Assembly (NCBI GenBank): GCA_001939945.1
Contig: MOEB01000011.1
Span: 62,001-126,000, forward strand
Direction: 5' to 3'
Length of the DNA: 64,000 nucleotides
Source: Aerophototrophica crusticola
GTDB lineage: Bacteria; Pseudomonadota; Alphaproteobacteria; Azospirillales; Azospirillaceae
Part shown: one piece after another, positions 9,417 to 18,443 of the stretch
Layout: each line of letters begins with the position of its first letter
Numbering within the stretch: the stretch's first letter is position 1
Program-made: the position numbers and the translations under genes
The notes under the pieces: generated by a model
Databases searched by the model: none
What the model was told of the DNA's origin: nothing
Seen by the model: only the letters and a program-made list of their open reading frames with translations

Positions 9417-10484
9417 TTACGCCTTCCGGTTCACATGCCCCATCTTGCGGCCCGGCCGGGCCTCACTCTTGCCGTAGAGGTGCAGGTGGGCGCCCGGTTC
9501 GGCCAGCAGGGCCGGCCAAGCGGCCACGTCGTCGCCGATCAGGTTGGTCATGACGCATGGGCTGACGATGCCCGTGGGCCCCAGGGGCAGGCCGCAGACG
9601 GCGCGGACGAACTGCTCGAACTGGTCGGTCTCGCAGAAATCCTGGGTCCAGTGGCCGGAATTGTGGGGCCGCGGCGCAACCTCGTTCACCAGCACCCGCC
9701 CGTCCGAAGTGACGAACATCTCCACCGCCAGCAGGCCGACGACGTTTAGGGAGCGTGTCATCGTCTCCGCCACCCGCACGGCCTGCGCCGCGACGGCGGG
9801 CGTCACGGCGGCGGGAACATGGGTGGTGTCCAGGATGCCTGACTTGTGCCGGTTCTCCACCACGGGGAAGCTGGCCATCACGCCGTCTTCCCGCCGGGCG
9901 GTGATGACGGAGACCTCGCAGGCGAAGTCCACGAAGCCTTCCAGGATGGCCTCGTCCGTGCCGACGGCGGCCCAGGCGTCTGCGAGGTCGGTGCCGGGCA
10001 GGATGCGGGCCTGACCCTTGCCGTCATAACCCAGGCGGGTGGATTTCAGGATGGACGGGCGGCCCAACTCGGCCACCGCCGCCTCCAGCTCCGCCACGTT
10101 GCGGACGGCGCGGAAGGGCGCGGTCTCCAGGCCTTGCGCGTTGGCGAAGGCCTTTTCCTTGAGCCGGTCCTGGGCCACCGCCAGGACGGCGGAGCCGGGA
10201 TGCACCGGTACCAGGGTAGACAGGAAATCCACCGTGCCGGTGGGCACGTTCTCCCACTCCAGCGTCACCACGTCCACGGACGCGGCGAAGCGGGCCAGGG
10301 CATCACGGTCATGCCAGTCGGCGGTGGTGACCTCCGCACAGACCTGGCCGCAGGAGCTTTCCCGCCCTTCCAGGGAAAAGGCGTGGAGCTTGTAGCCCAG
10401 GCGGGCGGCGGCCAGGGCGGTCATGCGGCCCAGCTGGCCGGCGCCCAGCATGCCGATGGTGGAACCGGGGGGCAGCGTCCTCAC
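9417..10484 (-). CDS. purK: N5-carboxyaminoimidazole ribonucleotide synthase
   Basis: An ATP-grasp enzyme of 355 residues that makes N5-CAIR from AIR, bicarbonate and ATP in purine synthesis. The N-terminal [12 protein letters not shown] nucleotide-type loop (residues 9-20), the [12 protein letters not shown] motif and [15 protein letters not shown] are hallmark PurK sequences. It starts at a GTG whose last bases overlap the stop of purE (GTGA), so the two are translationally coupled and their products act in sequence. Confidence 0.95.
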   Translation of the reverse strand: MRTLPPGSTIGMLGAGQLGRMTALAAARLGYKLHAFSLEGRESSCGQVCAEVTTADWHDRDALARFAASVDVVTLEWENVPTGTVDFLSTLVPVHPGSAVLAVAQDRLKEKAFANAQGLETAPFRAVRNVAELEAAVAELGRPSILKSTRLGYDGKGQARILPGTDLADAWAAVGTDEAILEGFVDFACEVSVITARREDGVMASFPVVENRHKSGILDTTHVPAAVTPAVAAQAVRVAETMTRSLNVVGLLAVEMFVTSDGRVLVNEVAPRPHNSGHWTQDFCETDQFEQFVRAVCGLPLGPTGIVSPCVMTNLIGDDVAAWPALLAEPGAHLHLYGKSEARPGRKMGHVNRKA

Positions 10485-10987
10485 GGCGCGTCCACCGGGA
10501 ACTCGGCCACGGCCTCCGTCTGCCGCTTGCGCCAGTCGGCGAGGCGGCCATGCAGCCCCTCGTCGTTGAGGGCGAGGACGGCAGCCGCCAGCAGCGCCGC
10601 GTTGATGGCCCCGGCCTTGCCGATGGCGAGGGTACCCACGGGGATGCCACCGGGCATCTGGACGATGGAGTAGAGGCTGTCCACGCCCTTCAGCGCGTGG
10701 CTTTCCACCGGCACGCCGAAGACGGGCAGCGTGGTCATGGAAGCGGCCATGCCGGGCAGGTGGGCGGCCCCGCCGGCCCCGGCGATGATCACCTTCACGC
10801 CCCGGTCCCGGGCCGTGGTGGCATAGTCGTACAGGCGCTGCGGCGTGCGGTGGGCGGAGACGATCCGCGCCTCATGCGCCACGCCGAGGGCGGCCAGCGT
10901 GTCGGCCGCGTGCTTCATGGTGGCCCAGTCGGACTGGCTGCCCATGATGATGCCCACCGGCGGGCTCTGTGTCTCGGGGGCGCTCAC
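10481..10987 (-). CDS. purE: N5-carboxyaminoimidazole ribonucleotide mutase
   Basis: A 168-residue class I PurE that moves the carboxyl group of N5-CAIR to give CAIR, the step after PurK. The motifs [10 protein letters not shown] (residues 12-21), SAHRTP and [12 protein letters not shown] are intact and carry the substrate-binding Ser/Asp and catalytic His. First gene of a purE-purK operon; the promoter should lie in the 110 bp between it and the Uma2 gene. The ATG at 10987 is the only good start. Confidence 0.95.
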   Translation of the reverse strand: MSAPETQSPPVGIIMGSQSDWATMKHAADTLAALGVAHEARIVSAHRTPQRLYDYATTARDRGVKVIIAGAGGAAHLPGMAASMTTLPVFGVPVESHALKGVDSLYSIVQMPGGIPVGTLAIGKAGAINAALLAAAVLALNDEGLHGRLADWRKRQTEAVAEFPVDAP

Positions 10988-11098
10988 GGCTCTGGCTCTC
11001 CTGGCAACACCGGGTCGCGGAAAGCGCCGCAGTATAGGCGGCCGGAACCCGCTGGCAAGCCGCGCGGGCGCAAGGGAACCGCGCGTTTGTGCCGCGTC

Positions 11099-11677
11099 TT
11101 AAAAAGGTACGTTCCGATAGATGTCCGCCAGGGACATGGCGATGTCCATGGAGGGCAGGCGCAAGACGTGGCCCGGCTCGGTCAGCCGCTCTTCAGGCGC
11201 GTCCACCCAATCGTCGCCGTCGTCATGCCGACGATAGACTGTGACCTCCATCCGGCGGCTGTCCACCAGCACGATCTCCCGGACACCGGGGAGGCTGGCG
11301 TAGAAGGGCAGCTTGGCGAGGGTGTCGGCCCAATTGGACGGGGACAGCACCTCAAAGATCACGGTCGCTTCCAACAACGTCCGCCGCACCGGCTCTTGGC
11401 AGGTCAGGACCACGTCCGGCGCGCGCATGGTGTGGTGGCGGAAGCTCTTGGCCAGCCCGGCCTCTGTGATCGGGCGGCAGGGCGGGCGGTCGCGCAGGGC
11501 AAGAAAGGCCAGACCCGTGATGTTGGCCTGTATCGTGCCATGCTCGGGACTGGGTTGTGCCTGGGCGACGGGGATGCCGCCAATCAGCTCATGGTTCGAG
11601 TCCGTGCCGTCGCCGGGCCAGTCGGCGAATTCGGCCACAGTCATCAACGCGGGCTTTCCCAGGGGCAAGGCGTTCAT
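11099..11677 (-). CDS. Uma2 family (DUF820) putative restriction-type nuclease
   Basis: A 192-residue protein with the PD-(D/E)XK-like Uma2 fold: APDVVLTCQEP, ATVIFEVLSPSN and KLPFYASLPGVREIVLVDS follow the usual order of this family, including the D...E-x-L core. Uma2 genes are often stand-alone and multi-copy; their biological role is not established. The ATG at 11677 has an excellent AGGAGGTGG site. It lies upstream of purE on the same strand, with an intergenic gap, and is probably separate. Confidence 0.78.
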   Translation of the reverse strand: MNALPLGKPALMTVAEFADWPGDGTDSNHELIGGIPVAQAQPSPEHGTIQANITGLAFLALRDRPPCRPITEAGLAKSFRHHTMRAPDVVLTCQEPVRRTLLEATVIFEVLSPSNWADTLAKLPFYASLPGVREIVLVDSRRMEVTVYRRHDDGDDWVDAPEERLTEPGHVLRLPSMDIAMSLADIYRNVPF

Positions 11678-11734
11678 GGGTCCACCTCCTGACCTCGCGA
11701 CGATAACATGCGGGCAGGCCGGTGACACCCGCCG

Positions 11735-11935
11735 TCAGGCAATGATGTCCGGCACCAGCTCGCTTTCCAGCCGGGCGATCATGTCCTTCAGCAGCAGCTT
11801 GCGCTTCTTCATGCGCTGGATCTGCAACTGGTCCATGGGCATCTGGTCCTGCAGGCGACGGATGACGTCGTCCAGGTCGCGGTGCTCCACCCGGAGTGCG
11901 GCCAGCTTCTCTTTCAGCACCAGTTGATCCGTCAT
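11735..11935 (-). CDS. DUF465/YdcH family protein
   Basis: A 66-residue protein forming a predicted helical hairpin or coiled coil: MTDQLVLKEKLAALRVEHRD, then DVIRRLQDQ, then QIQRMKKRKLLLKDMIARLE. The EHRDLDD and RMKKRKLLLKD motifs mark the YdcH/DUF465 family, for which no function is established. The ATG at 11935 gives the family length. A second member lies at 18062-18229. The divergent phosphofructokinase gene begins about 210 bp away. Confidence 0.85.
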   Translation of the reverse strand: MTDQLVLKEKLAALRVEHRDLDDVIRRLQDQMPMDQLQIQRMKKRKLLLKDMIARLESELVPDIIA

Positions 11936-12143
11936 GGGTCCCGCGTAAGCACGCCAATTCCATCGCGGGCCGGCTGTCCGCCACGTCGCCCACCGCCTTG
12001 GCCCCAGTCCATAACACAAAACCCCGGCATTGTGGGCCGCCCTTTTTCAGGGGCACCAAGGGCAGGTCCACGCCGTTGAAGCGCGGCAGGCTTTCCCGCA
12101 AACTGCGCGCCCGACCCATCCCTTTCCCCTGACGGACGATCCA

Positions 12144-13226
12144 ATGGCTGGCGAGAAGCGTATCGGCATCCTGACAAGCGGCGGAGACTGCGCCGGACTG
12201 AACGCCGTGATCCGGGCGGCGGTGCACCGGGCCGCCCACCATGGTTGGGAGATCGTCGGCATCGAGGACGGGACCCAGGGCCTGCTGCAACGGCCCGTGC
12301 GCTATGTCACCCTGGACCGCAACATGGTGGACGGGAACATGATGCGCCAGGGCGGCACGATCCTGGGCACCACCAACAAGGGCGACCCCTTCGCCTATCC
12401 CATGGCCGACGGCAGCCGCAAGGACCGCTCGGCGGAGATCATCGGCGGCCTGCGGGAACTGGGCGTGGACGCCCTGATCGGCATCGGCGGCGACGGCAGC
12501 ATGGCCATCCTGCGCAAGCTGGCCGCCATCGGCGGGATCAAGCTGATCGGCATCCCCAAGACCATCGACAACGACCTTGGCGTGACGGAGACCAGCGTCG
12601 GCTTCGACACCGCCGTGGCCGTGGCGACCGAGGCGCTGGACCGGCTGCAACCCACGGCGGCCAGCCATGACCGGGTGATGGTGCTGGAGGTGATGGGCCG
12701 CGACGCCGGGCACATCGCCCTGTCCGCGGGCATCGCCGGCGGGGCCGACGTGATCCTGCTGCCGGAGATCGCCTGGTCCGTCCAGGGCATCGCCGCGAAG
12801 ATCCGCCGCATCCAGCAGGCGGGCCGCAACTTCGCCCTGGTGGTGGTGTCGGAGGCGGTGAAGACCATGGAGGGTGCCGCCGCCCAGCAGCAGTTCACCG
12901 ACGGGCAGAAGCGCTATGGCGGCATCGGCAACTATGTCGGCCACCTGATCGCCGAGGCCACGGGGGCAGAGACCCGGGTCACCGTGCTGGGCCACGTGCA
13001 GCGCGGCTGCCCGCCCAGCTACCGCGACCGGCTGCTGGCCAGCGCCTTCGGGGTGAAGGCTGTGGATTTGATCGCGGAGGGCAAGTCCGACCGGCTGCTG
13101 GCCTGGTCCAACCGCCAGGTCATCGACGTGCCCATCGAGGAGGCCATCAAGACCTACGCCGCCGTGGACGTGGACAGCACCCTGGTACAGACGGCGCGCG
13201 GTCTGGGGATCTACCTGGGGGACTGA
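12144..13226 (+). CDS. pfkA: 6-phosphofructokinase
   Basis: A 360-residue PfkA-type kinase making fructose 1,6-bisphosphate. GGDCAGLN is at residues 13-20, GIGGDGS at 113-119, PKTIDND at 138-144 and MGRDAGH at 184-190. The residue after GGD is Gly, as in ATP-dependent enzymes, while the TIDND motif is preceded by Lys rather than the Gly of E. coli PfkA. This combination is known in the group III phosphofructokinases, so the phosphoryl donor (ATP or pyrophosphate) should be considered open. The ATG at 12144 is selected over an upstream frame extension. The DUF2390 gene follows 3 bp after its stop. Confidence 0.9.
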   Translation: MAGEKRIGILTSGGDCAGLNAVIRAAVHRAAHHGWEIVGIEDGTQGLLQRPVRYVTLDRNMVDGNMMRQGGTILGTTNKGDPFAYPMADGSRKDRSAEIIGGLRELGVDALIGIGGDGSMAILRKLAAIGGIKLIGIPKTIDNDLGVTETSVGFDTAVAVATEALDRLQPTAASHDRVMVLEVMGRDAGHIALSAGIAGGADVILLPEIAWSVQGIAAKIRRIQQAGRNFALVVVSEAVKTMEGAAAQQQFTDGQKRYGGIGNYVGHLIAEATGAETRVTVLGHVQRGCPPSYRDRLLASAFGVKAVDLIAEGKSDRLLAWSNRQVIDVPIEEAIKTYAAVDVDSTLVQTARGLGIYLGD

Positions 13227-13229
13227 GGG

Positions 13230-13727
13230 ATGGCGGACACGCCCACCCTCTGGACCTTCTCGCTCACCGTCTATGCCCACCCCGGCGTGGCAGAGGCCTG
13301 CCTGCACGCGCAGGACGCGCTGGGCCAGGACGTGAACCTGCTGCTCTGGGCCGCCTGGGTGGGGGCGGCCCATGGGCACGGGTTGTCCGGTGGTGAGGTC
13401 GCGGCGGCCAGGGCGGCCGTGGCGCCCTGGTCGGAGTCGGTGGTGCTGCCGCTGCGTGCCCTGCGGCGCGGGTTGAAGGCGGGGCCGCCGCCTGCCCCCT
13501 CCCCCGCCACCGACGCCCTGCGGGAAAGGGTCAAGGCCCTGGAGCTGGAAGCGGAGCGGATCGAGCAGGACGTCCTCTCCGCCCACCCCGCGGTACTGCG
13601 CCCCGGACCGGTCCGGGCGGCGGCGCTGCGGGCCAATGTGGGCCTGCTGCTGCCCCCGGGGGCGGACATGGTTACCGATCGGCTGTGCGCCGCTGTGGGG
13701 GAGGCCTTTCCCGGCATGGCGGGGTGA
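13230..13727 (+). CDS. TIGR02444/DUF2390 family protein
   Basis: A 165-residue helical protein starting with LWTFSLTVYAHPGVAEACLH; the tryptophan-rich LLLWAAWVGA segment and the ELEAERIEQD helix match the TIGR02444 pattern as I recall it. No signal peptide or membrane segment. It starts 3 bp after pfkA and is probably co-transcribed with it. Function is unknown. Confidence 0.75.
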   Translation: MADTPTLWTFSLTVYAHPGVAEACLHAQDALGQDVNLLLWAAWVGAAHGHGLSGGEVAAARAAVAPWSESVVLPLRALRRGLKAGPPPAPSPATDALRERVKALELEAERIEQDVLSAHPAVLRPGPVRAAALRANVGLLLPPGADMVTDRLCAAVGEAFPGMAG

Positions 13728-13880
13728 ACCTTCGGGTGGACGCGCCCGGCAATGTCCCCACCCCGAGTCGTTGCTTTCGTAACAGTCCGGTTACAAAGCT
13801 TTCAGTGCCCCTGCCCACCCGCTTTTGGCAAGATGCGGCCAACCCGAACGGGTCAAACATAGGGTGGGGAGAGGCTTCCT

Positions 13881-15938
13881 ATGAGCATGCGTACGGCCGC
13901 GGGCATCGCGGCGTTGGGTTTTGTCCTGCTGTCCGGCAGCGCGCTGGCGGCACCGGACCAGGTGGCGCAGACGGCCGCCGTGCCGAAGGCCCAGCCGGCA
14001 GCACCGGGCCTGCCGGTGGTGGATCCCTCGGTCAACCCTTGCGACAACTTCTTCCTCCACGCCTGCGGGCCGTGGATCAAGGAGAACCCCATCCCCGCCG
14101 ACCAGTCGCGCTGGGGCAACTTCGGCGCGCTGGCGGAGCGCAACCGCGACATCCTGCGCCAGATCCTGGAAGAGGCCGCCAAGAACCCGACGCCGGAGAC
14201 CCGTAAGATCGGCGACTTCTACGGCACCTGCATGGACGAGAAGGCGGTGGAGGCCGCGGGCATCGCCCCGCTGAAGGCCCATTTCGACCGCATCAACGCC
14301 GTGGGCAACCGGGCCGACCTGACCAAGCTGGTGGCCGACCTGCATTCCATGGGCGTCGGCACCCTGTTCAGCTTCTACCGGCAGCAGAGCTTCAGCAACG
14401 CCATCCAGACCATCGCCAGCGCCGACCAGGGCGGCCTGGGCCTGCCGGACCGCGACTTCTACTTCAAGGATGACGAGAAGTCGAAGCAGCAGCGCGAGGC
14501 CTATGTCGCGCACATCACCAAAATGTTCACCCTGGCCGGTGACACGGAGGCCGCAGCCGCCAAGAAGGCCGAGGCCATCATGGGCTTCGAGACCAAGCTG
14601 GCCGAGGGGTCCCGCAACCGGTTGGAGCGCCGTGACCCGCTGAAGCGCAACAACCCCTTCACCCTGGCCGACTTCCAGAAGCTGGCCCCCAGCGTGGACT
14701 GGGCGACCTACATCAAGGCCATGGGCGCGCCGTCGGTGAAGGACCTGAACGTCGGCAACCCCGACTTCTTCAAGACCCTGGAGAAGGTGCTGGCGGAGGC
14801 CCCCACCGACACGGTGAAGGCCTATCTGTCCTGGCACGTGCTGCGCGCCTCGGCCCCCTGGCTGCCGGACGCGTTCGTGCAGGAGAACTTCAACTTCTAC
14901 GGCAAGACCCTGTCGGGCACCAAGGAGATCCAACCCCGCTGGAAGCGCTGCGTGGCCGCCACGGACACCGCCCTGGGCGAGGATCTGGGCAAGCACTTCG
15001 TGGAGCGCGCCTTCGGGCCGGAGCACAAGAAGCGCATGCTGACCATGGTGGGCGACGTGCAGGCCGCCTTCGCCGAGATGATCCCCCAGCTGGACTGGAT
15101 GAGCAAGGAGACCCAGGCCAAGGCGCTGGAAAAGCTGAAGAACCAGCCCAACAAGATCGGCTATCCCGAGCAGTGGCGCGACTATTCCAAGCTGGAGGTC
15201 AAGCAGGGCGACCTGCTGGGCAACGCCATGCGCGCGGCGGTGTTCGAGACGCGCTATGACATGAACAAGATCGGCAAGCCACGGGACGACAAGGAATGGG
15301 GCATGACCCCGCCGACGGTGAACGCCTATTACTCGCCGCAGCAGAACAACATCAACTTCCCGGCCGGCATCCTGCAGCCGCCCTTCTTCGACTTCAGGGC
15401 TGACGACGCCTACAACTACGGCGCCATCGGTGCCGTGATCGGGCACGAGATCACCCACGGCTTCGACGACCAGGGCCGCAAGTTCGACGCCCGGGGCAAC
15501 CTGGCCAACTGGTGGACCGACGAGGACGAGAAGAAGTTCACCGAGCGGGCCCAATGCCTGGTGGACCAGTACGGCAACTTCGTCGCCGACGGCGAAACCA
15601 AGCTGAACGGCAAGCAGACCCTGGGTGAGAACACCGCCGACAATGGCGGCATCCGCATGGCGATGAACGGCCTGCGCAAGCGCCTGGGCGAAAAGGGCAT
15701 GGCCGAGAAGATCGGCGGCCTGACGGCGGAGCAGCGCTTCTTCTACGGCTTCGCCAACATCTGGTGCTCGTCCGAGCGGCCGGAGGCCCGCCGCCTGCAA
15801 GCCCTGACGGGCGTGCACTCCCTGCCGGAGTTCCGGGTGAACGGCACCGTGTCCAACTCCCCGGACTTCGCCAAGGCCTTCAACTGCCCCGCGGGCTCGC
15901 CCATGAACCGGGCGGAGAAGGCCTGCCGGGTCTGGTAA
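13881..15938 (+). CDS. M13 family zinc metallopeptidase (neprilysin-like)
   Basis: A 685-residue secreted or periplasmic endopeptidase. The N-terminus is a signal peptide ending near LLSGSALAA (residue about 24). The zinc motif HEITH lies at residues 522-526 and the third ligand in ENTAD at 583-587; NAYYSPQQNNINFPAGILQP and the C-terminal CRVW ending are typical of M13 enzymes. The lone cysteines suggest disulphides consistent with export. The ATG at 13881 has GGGGAGAGG upstream. It forms a single-gene unit closed by a strong terminator. Confidence 0.93.
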   Translation: MSMRTAAGIAALGFVLLSGSALAAPDQVAQTAAVPKAQPAAPGLPVVDPSVNPCDNFFLHACGPWIKENPIPADQSRWGNFGALAERNRDILRQILEEAAKNPTPETRKIGDFYGTCMDEKAVEAAGIAPLKAHFDRINAVGNRADLTKLVADLHSMGVGTLFSFYRQQSFSNAIQTIASADQGGLGLPDRDFYFKDDEKSKQQREAYVAHITKMFTLAGDTEAAAAKKAEAIMGFETKLAEGSRNRLERRDPLKRNNPFTLADFQKLAPSVDWATYIKAMGAPSVKDLNVGNPDFFKTLEKVLAEAPTDTVKAYLSWHVLRASAPWLPDAFVQENFNFYGKTLSGTKEIQPRWKRCVAATDTALGEDLGKHFVERAFGPEHKKRMLTMVGDVQAAFAEMIPQLDWMSKETQAKALEKLKNQPNKIGYPEQWRDYSKLEVKQGDLLGNAMRAAVFETRYDMNKIGKPRDDKEWGMTPPTVNAYYSPQQNNINFPAGILQPPFFDFRADDAYNYGAIGAVIGHEITHGFDDQGRKFDARGNLANWWTDEDEKKFTERAQCLVDQYGNFVADGETKLNGKQTLGENTADNGGIRMAMNGLRKRLGEKGMAEKIGGLTAEQRFFYGFANIWCSSERPEARRLQALTGVHSLPEFRVNGTVSNSPDFAKAFNCPAGSPMNRAEKACRVW

Positions 15939-15963
15939 GGGCGCTGTCATCGCCAAGCGTATC

Positions 15964-15994
15964 GGGGCGGCCTTCGCGGGCCGCCCCTTTTTTT
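15964..15994 (+). terminator. Rho-independent terminator after the M13 peptidase gene
   Basis: A perfect 9-bp GC stem (GGGGCGGCC/GGCCGCCCC) with a TTCGCG loop, followed by seven T residues. Confidence 0.92.
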
Positions 15995-16063
15995 CCACCC
16001 CACCCTTGAGCCAATCCTCATTCCATGCCAGATTTCTCGATGTGGCACAGAGGAGGTTCTGCC

Positions 16064-16306
16064 ATGTCACACATCTCGATGGCATCGAATGGCCGCCTGG
16101 TGGTCCCGGCGGCCCTCCGTGCCGAAATGGGGCTGCAGGGTGGCGGCGACCTCTTCGGTTCCGTGCAGGACGGCAAGCTGGTCCTGGAACCATATAGGGA
16201 CGTGCTTTCCCGCGTCCGGGCGAGAATCCGGAAGCATATCCCGGAGGGTACGGTCCTGTCCGACAGCCTGATCCAGGATCGCCGGGCCGAGGCCGAGCGT
16301 GAGTGA
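16064..16306 (+). CDS. AbrB/MazE-fold antitoxin
   Basis: An 80-residue swapped-hairpin DNA-binding protein: MSHISMASNGRLVVPAALRAEMGL followed by GKLVLEP is the SpoVT/AbrB pattern, and the acidic, charged C-terminus would cover the toxin. It should bind and neutralise the PIN-domain product of the next gene and repress the operon. The ATG at 16064 follows AGAGGAGG. The coding region overlaps the toxin gene by 8 bp, which couples their translation. A TGGCA/TGCCA inverted repeat flanks the ribosome site. Confidence 0.82.
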   Translation: MSHISMASNGRLVVPAALRAEMGLQGGGDLFGSVQDGKLVLEPYRDVLSRVRARIRKHIPEGTVLSDSLIQDRRAEAERE

Positions 16307-16703
16307 GGATGCCGTCCTCGACGCCTCGGCCCTGATCGCCTTGCTGCTTGGCGAGCCGGGATGCGAGGTGGTCGAGGCCGTCATGCCAGGGGCCATGATC
16401 AGCGCGGTCAATTTGGCAGAAGTCGTCAGCAAGCTGACCGAAGGCGGGGTGCCTTCCCAGGACGCCTACGCGGCAACCATGGAGGCGGGTCCCCGGGTCG
16501 TGGACTTCACGGCAGAGCAAGTGGAGTTCGTCGGCCGGCTCCGTGGCCTGACCCGCTCCCACAGGCTTTCCTTGGGTGACCGCTGCTGCCTGGCATTGGG
16601 AAAGCAGAAAGGCGCGAGGATCCTGACGACGGATCGCGCGTGGTTGAAGGTGGCCGGGGAAATCGGGGTCCAGGTGACCTTGATCCGGACCGGCGCGAAC
16701 TGA
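16299..16703 (+). CDS. PIN-domain ribonuclease toxin (VapC-like)
   Basis: A 134-residue PIN domain. The four acidic metal ligands are visible: Asp8 in VLDASALIALL, Glu in NLAEVVSKL, Asp in LSLGDRCCLALG and Asp in LTTDRAW. VapC toxins cleave tRNA or rRNA when freed from their antitoxin. It begins at a GTG inside the end of the antitoxin gene. All catalytic residues are intact, so the module looks functional. Confidence 0.85.
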   Translation: MSEDAVLDASALIALLLGEPGCEVVEAVMPGAMISAVNLAEVVSKLTEGGVPSQDAYAATMEAGPRVVDFTAEQVEFVGRLRGLTRSHRLSLGDRCCLALGKQKGARILTTDRAWLKVAGEIGVQVTLIRTGAN

Positions 16704-16780
16704 GGCCCACCGGAAGAGCTACATGAAAGCGGCGACAGGAAGGGGAGAGATGTTGCTCCCTCCCCTTCCAAAAACCGCGT

Positions 16781-17062
16781 TTACCGCGGGTTGGACGTCG
16801 CGGAGCCGTCGACCTTGCCGTCGCTGCTGTCCAGGCGCTCGCGGGCAGCCGCGTCATTGTTCTCGGCGCGCTCGGCCTGGGCCTCGATCTTGTCGCCCAG
16901 CTTCTCGGCCGCGTTCTCGGTCTTTTCCGCCGCGTTCTCGGCGGCGTTGTCGATCTTCTCACCCGCCCGCTCGGCCGGGCCCTCGCTGTCACAGGCAGCC
17001 AGGCCCAGCGGGGCGGCCAGCAGCAGGACGGCGGCGAAGCGGCGGAAGGTGGTGGTAGACAT
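16781..17062 (-). CDS. Small lipoprotein with helical repeats
   Basis: A 93-residue predicted lipoprotein: signal segment RRFAAVLLLAAPLGLAAC with lipobox LAAC and lipid-modified Cys at about residue 23. The mature part has short repeats of the type AENAAEKTENAAEKLGDKIE, giving an amphipathic, highly charged helix like late-embryogenesis-abundant or apolipoprotein-like stress proteins. Role unknown; a membrane or periplasmic stress function is only inferred from the composition. The ATG at 17062 starts the signal peptide. Confidence 0.72.
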   Translation of the reverse strand: MSTTTFRRFAAVLLLAAPLGLAACDSEGPAERAGEKIDNAAENAAEKTENAAEKLGDKIEAQAERAENNDAAARERLDSSDGKVDGSATSNPR

Positions 17063-17192
17063 CTGTGAACCCATTCGTCGTTGGACCGTGGCCGCTGCGT
17101 CGCGACCTGCCAAACCAACGCGCCCCCGGACCCCGCGGTTCCGCGGGCGTTCTGGGTATTTTCGCGGCAAGATTGGGGCAAAGCCCCCCGCC

Positions 17193-17813
17193 TCAACCCC
17201 CTGCCTCTTCCAGCGGCGGTTCGCCCCATCGCTTGACCTTGCCGGTGTCGATGCCGAACAGGTCCAGTGCCCGGCCGACGCTGTGGTCGATCAGATCCTG
17301 CACGCTCTGCGGCTTCGCATACATGGCGGGCACGGGCGGGTAGATGATGGCGCCCATCTCCGTCAGGGACACCAGGGTGCGCAGGTGGCCCAGGTGCAGC
17401 GGCGTCTCCCGCACCATCAGCACCAGCCGCCGCCGCTCCTTCAGCACCACGTCGGCGGCGCGGGTCAGCAGGGTGGAGGTCACGCCCGTGGCGATCTCGG
17501 ACATCGTCCGGATGGAACAGGGGGCGACGATCATCCCTAAGGTTTGGAAGCTTCCACTGGAGATGGCAGCCCCAATATCTTGGACGGGGTACACCACATC
17601 TGCCAGCTCCCTGACCTGTTGGACCTTGAGCCCTGCCTCATGCGCAAGGGTCACCTCGGCAGACCTGCTCATAACGAGGTGGGACTCGATGCCCAGGGGG
17701 CGTAAGGTTTCAAGCAGGCGGATGCCATAGGCGACGCCCGATGCCCCGCTGATACCGACGATCAGCCGCCTTTTCGGGGGTTGTGGGTCCAGGGGGGTCG
17801 GATCAGGGTTCAT
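17193..17813 (-). CDS. ubiX: Flavin prenyltransferase UbiX
   Basis: A 206-residue flavoprotein that joins dimethylallyl monophosphate to FMN, making the prenylated cofactor used by UbiD decarboxylases in ubiquinone synthesis. VGISGASGVAYGIRLLE near the N-terminus is the FMN loop; VAPCSIRTMSEIATG and VLMVRETPLHLGHLRTLVSL are diagnostic UbiX motifs. The start is uncertain: ATG at 17813 or at 17822, neither with a strong ribosome site. No ubiD lies in the window. Confidence 0.93.
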   Translation of the reverse strand: MNPDPTPLDPQPPKRRLIVGISGASGVAYGIRLLETLRPLGIESHLVMSRSAEVTLAHEAGLKVQQVRELADVVYPVQDIGAAISSGSFQTLGMIVAPCSIRTMSEIATGVTSTLLTRAADVVLKERRRLVLMVRETPLHLGHLRTLVSLTEMGAIIYPPVPAMYAKPQSVQDLIDHSVGRALDLFGIDTGKVKRWGEPPLEEAGG

Positions 17814-18061
17814 GGTAGCCATGGAGGTGATGTAGCGCCCGAGGCCGGGGCCGTCCACAGCCAGGTGGTCCGTCCGTCCCGCGCGGGGGCGGCAAAGCGT
17901 CCCTGGCCCCGTCAAACGGACACCCCATCGGCACCGCCCGCCCGCGGCACCTGCGCGGATACCGGGCCCGATCCCGTGGCGCCCATGCCCCACTACCCCT
18001 CCCCCCGGTCCCGTCGGGCGGCGTCGTGCGCCGCCTTCGCGCGCAACCAATGGAGGGACTG

Positions 18062-18229
18062 ATGCTGTTTCCCGAGCGCCTGGAAGCTCTTCGCACGAGG
18101 CACCAGAAGCTGGACGAAGCGGTAAGGCTGGAAACCAAACGACCTTACCCCGACGGTTCCGCCCTGAAGCAGCTGAAGCTCGAGAAACTGCGGGTCAAGG
18201 AAGAGATGGATCGGCTGAGCCGCCACTGA
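18062..18229 (+). CDS. DUF465/YdcH family protein, second copy
   Basis: A 55-residue helical hairpin: MLFPERLEALRTRHQKLDEA, then LKQLKLEKLRVKEEMDRLSR. The layout RHQKLDEAV plus LKLEKLRVKEEM matches the DUF465 family and the gene at 11735-11935. The ATG at 18062 is preceded by GGAGGG; an ATG 12 bp upstream is in frame. Function unknown. A strong terminator follows, so it is a single-gene unit. Confidence 0.8.
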   Translation: MLFPERLEALRTRHQKLDEAVRLETKRPYPDGSALKQLKLEKLRVKEEMDRLSRH

Positions 18230-18264
18230 CCCGCGAAAACCCCGAAGAGAATGGGAGAGATAGG

Positions 18265-18296
18265 AAAGGGGCGCACCCGACGGGGTGCGCCCCTTT
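18265..18296 (+). terminator. Rho-independent terminator after the second DUF465 gene
   Basis: A perfect 14-bp stem, AAAGGGGCGCACCC paired with GGGTGCGCCCCTTT, around a GACG loop. The stem itself ends in TTT, and its mirror AAA would serve the opposite direction. Confidence 0.9.
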
Positions 18297-18339
18297 CTGC
18301 ATCATGGGATGGCTGACGGGAAGCCGGGACCGGCTTATA

Positions 18340-18372
18340 CCAAGCGCATGAGTTTTTGACTTATGCGCTTGG
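18340..18372. repeat. Hairpin CCAAGCGCAT ... ATGCGCTTGG
   Basis: Ten-base perfect arms around an AT-rich loop containing TTTTT. It sits directly beside repeat copy 2 between convergent genes and does not look like a normal terminator because the T run is in the loop. Confidence 0.6.
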
Positions 18373-18443
18373 AGGCCGGCGACCGCCGGCCCGCGGGCCC
18401 ATGCCCGCGTGAGCCAAGCCGCCGGATGGCGGCGCCCGGCGCC
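18373..18443 (-). repeat. Gene-end palindromic repeat family, copy 2
   Basis: Minus-strand reading gives CCGGCGGCTTGGCTCACGCG followed by a GC-rich palindrome, aligning with the core of the copies at 2741, 26820, 29732 and 34532. This copy is the shortest and most diverged. A further hairpin (CCGTTGATCG/CGATCAACGG, 18451-18474) lies between it and the end of trcR. Confidence 0.6.

Noticed and set aside
13791-16562. A 923-residue minus-strand frame opposite the M13 peptidase.
   Set aside because: It crosses a strong terminator and a toxin-antitoxin pair, and its peptide is low-complexity.
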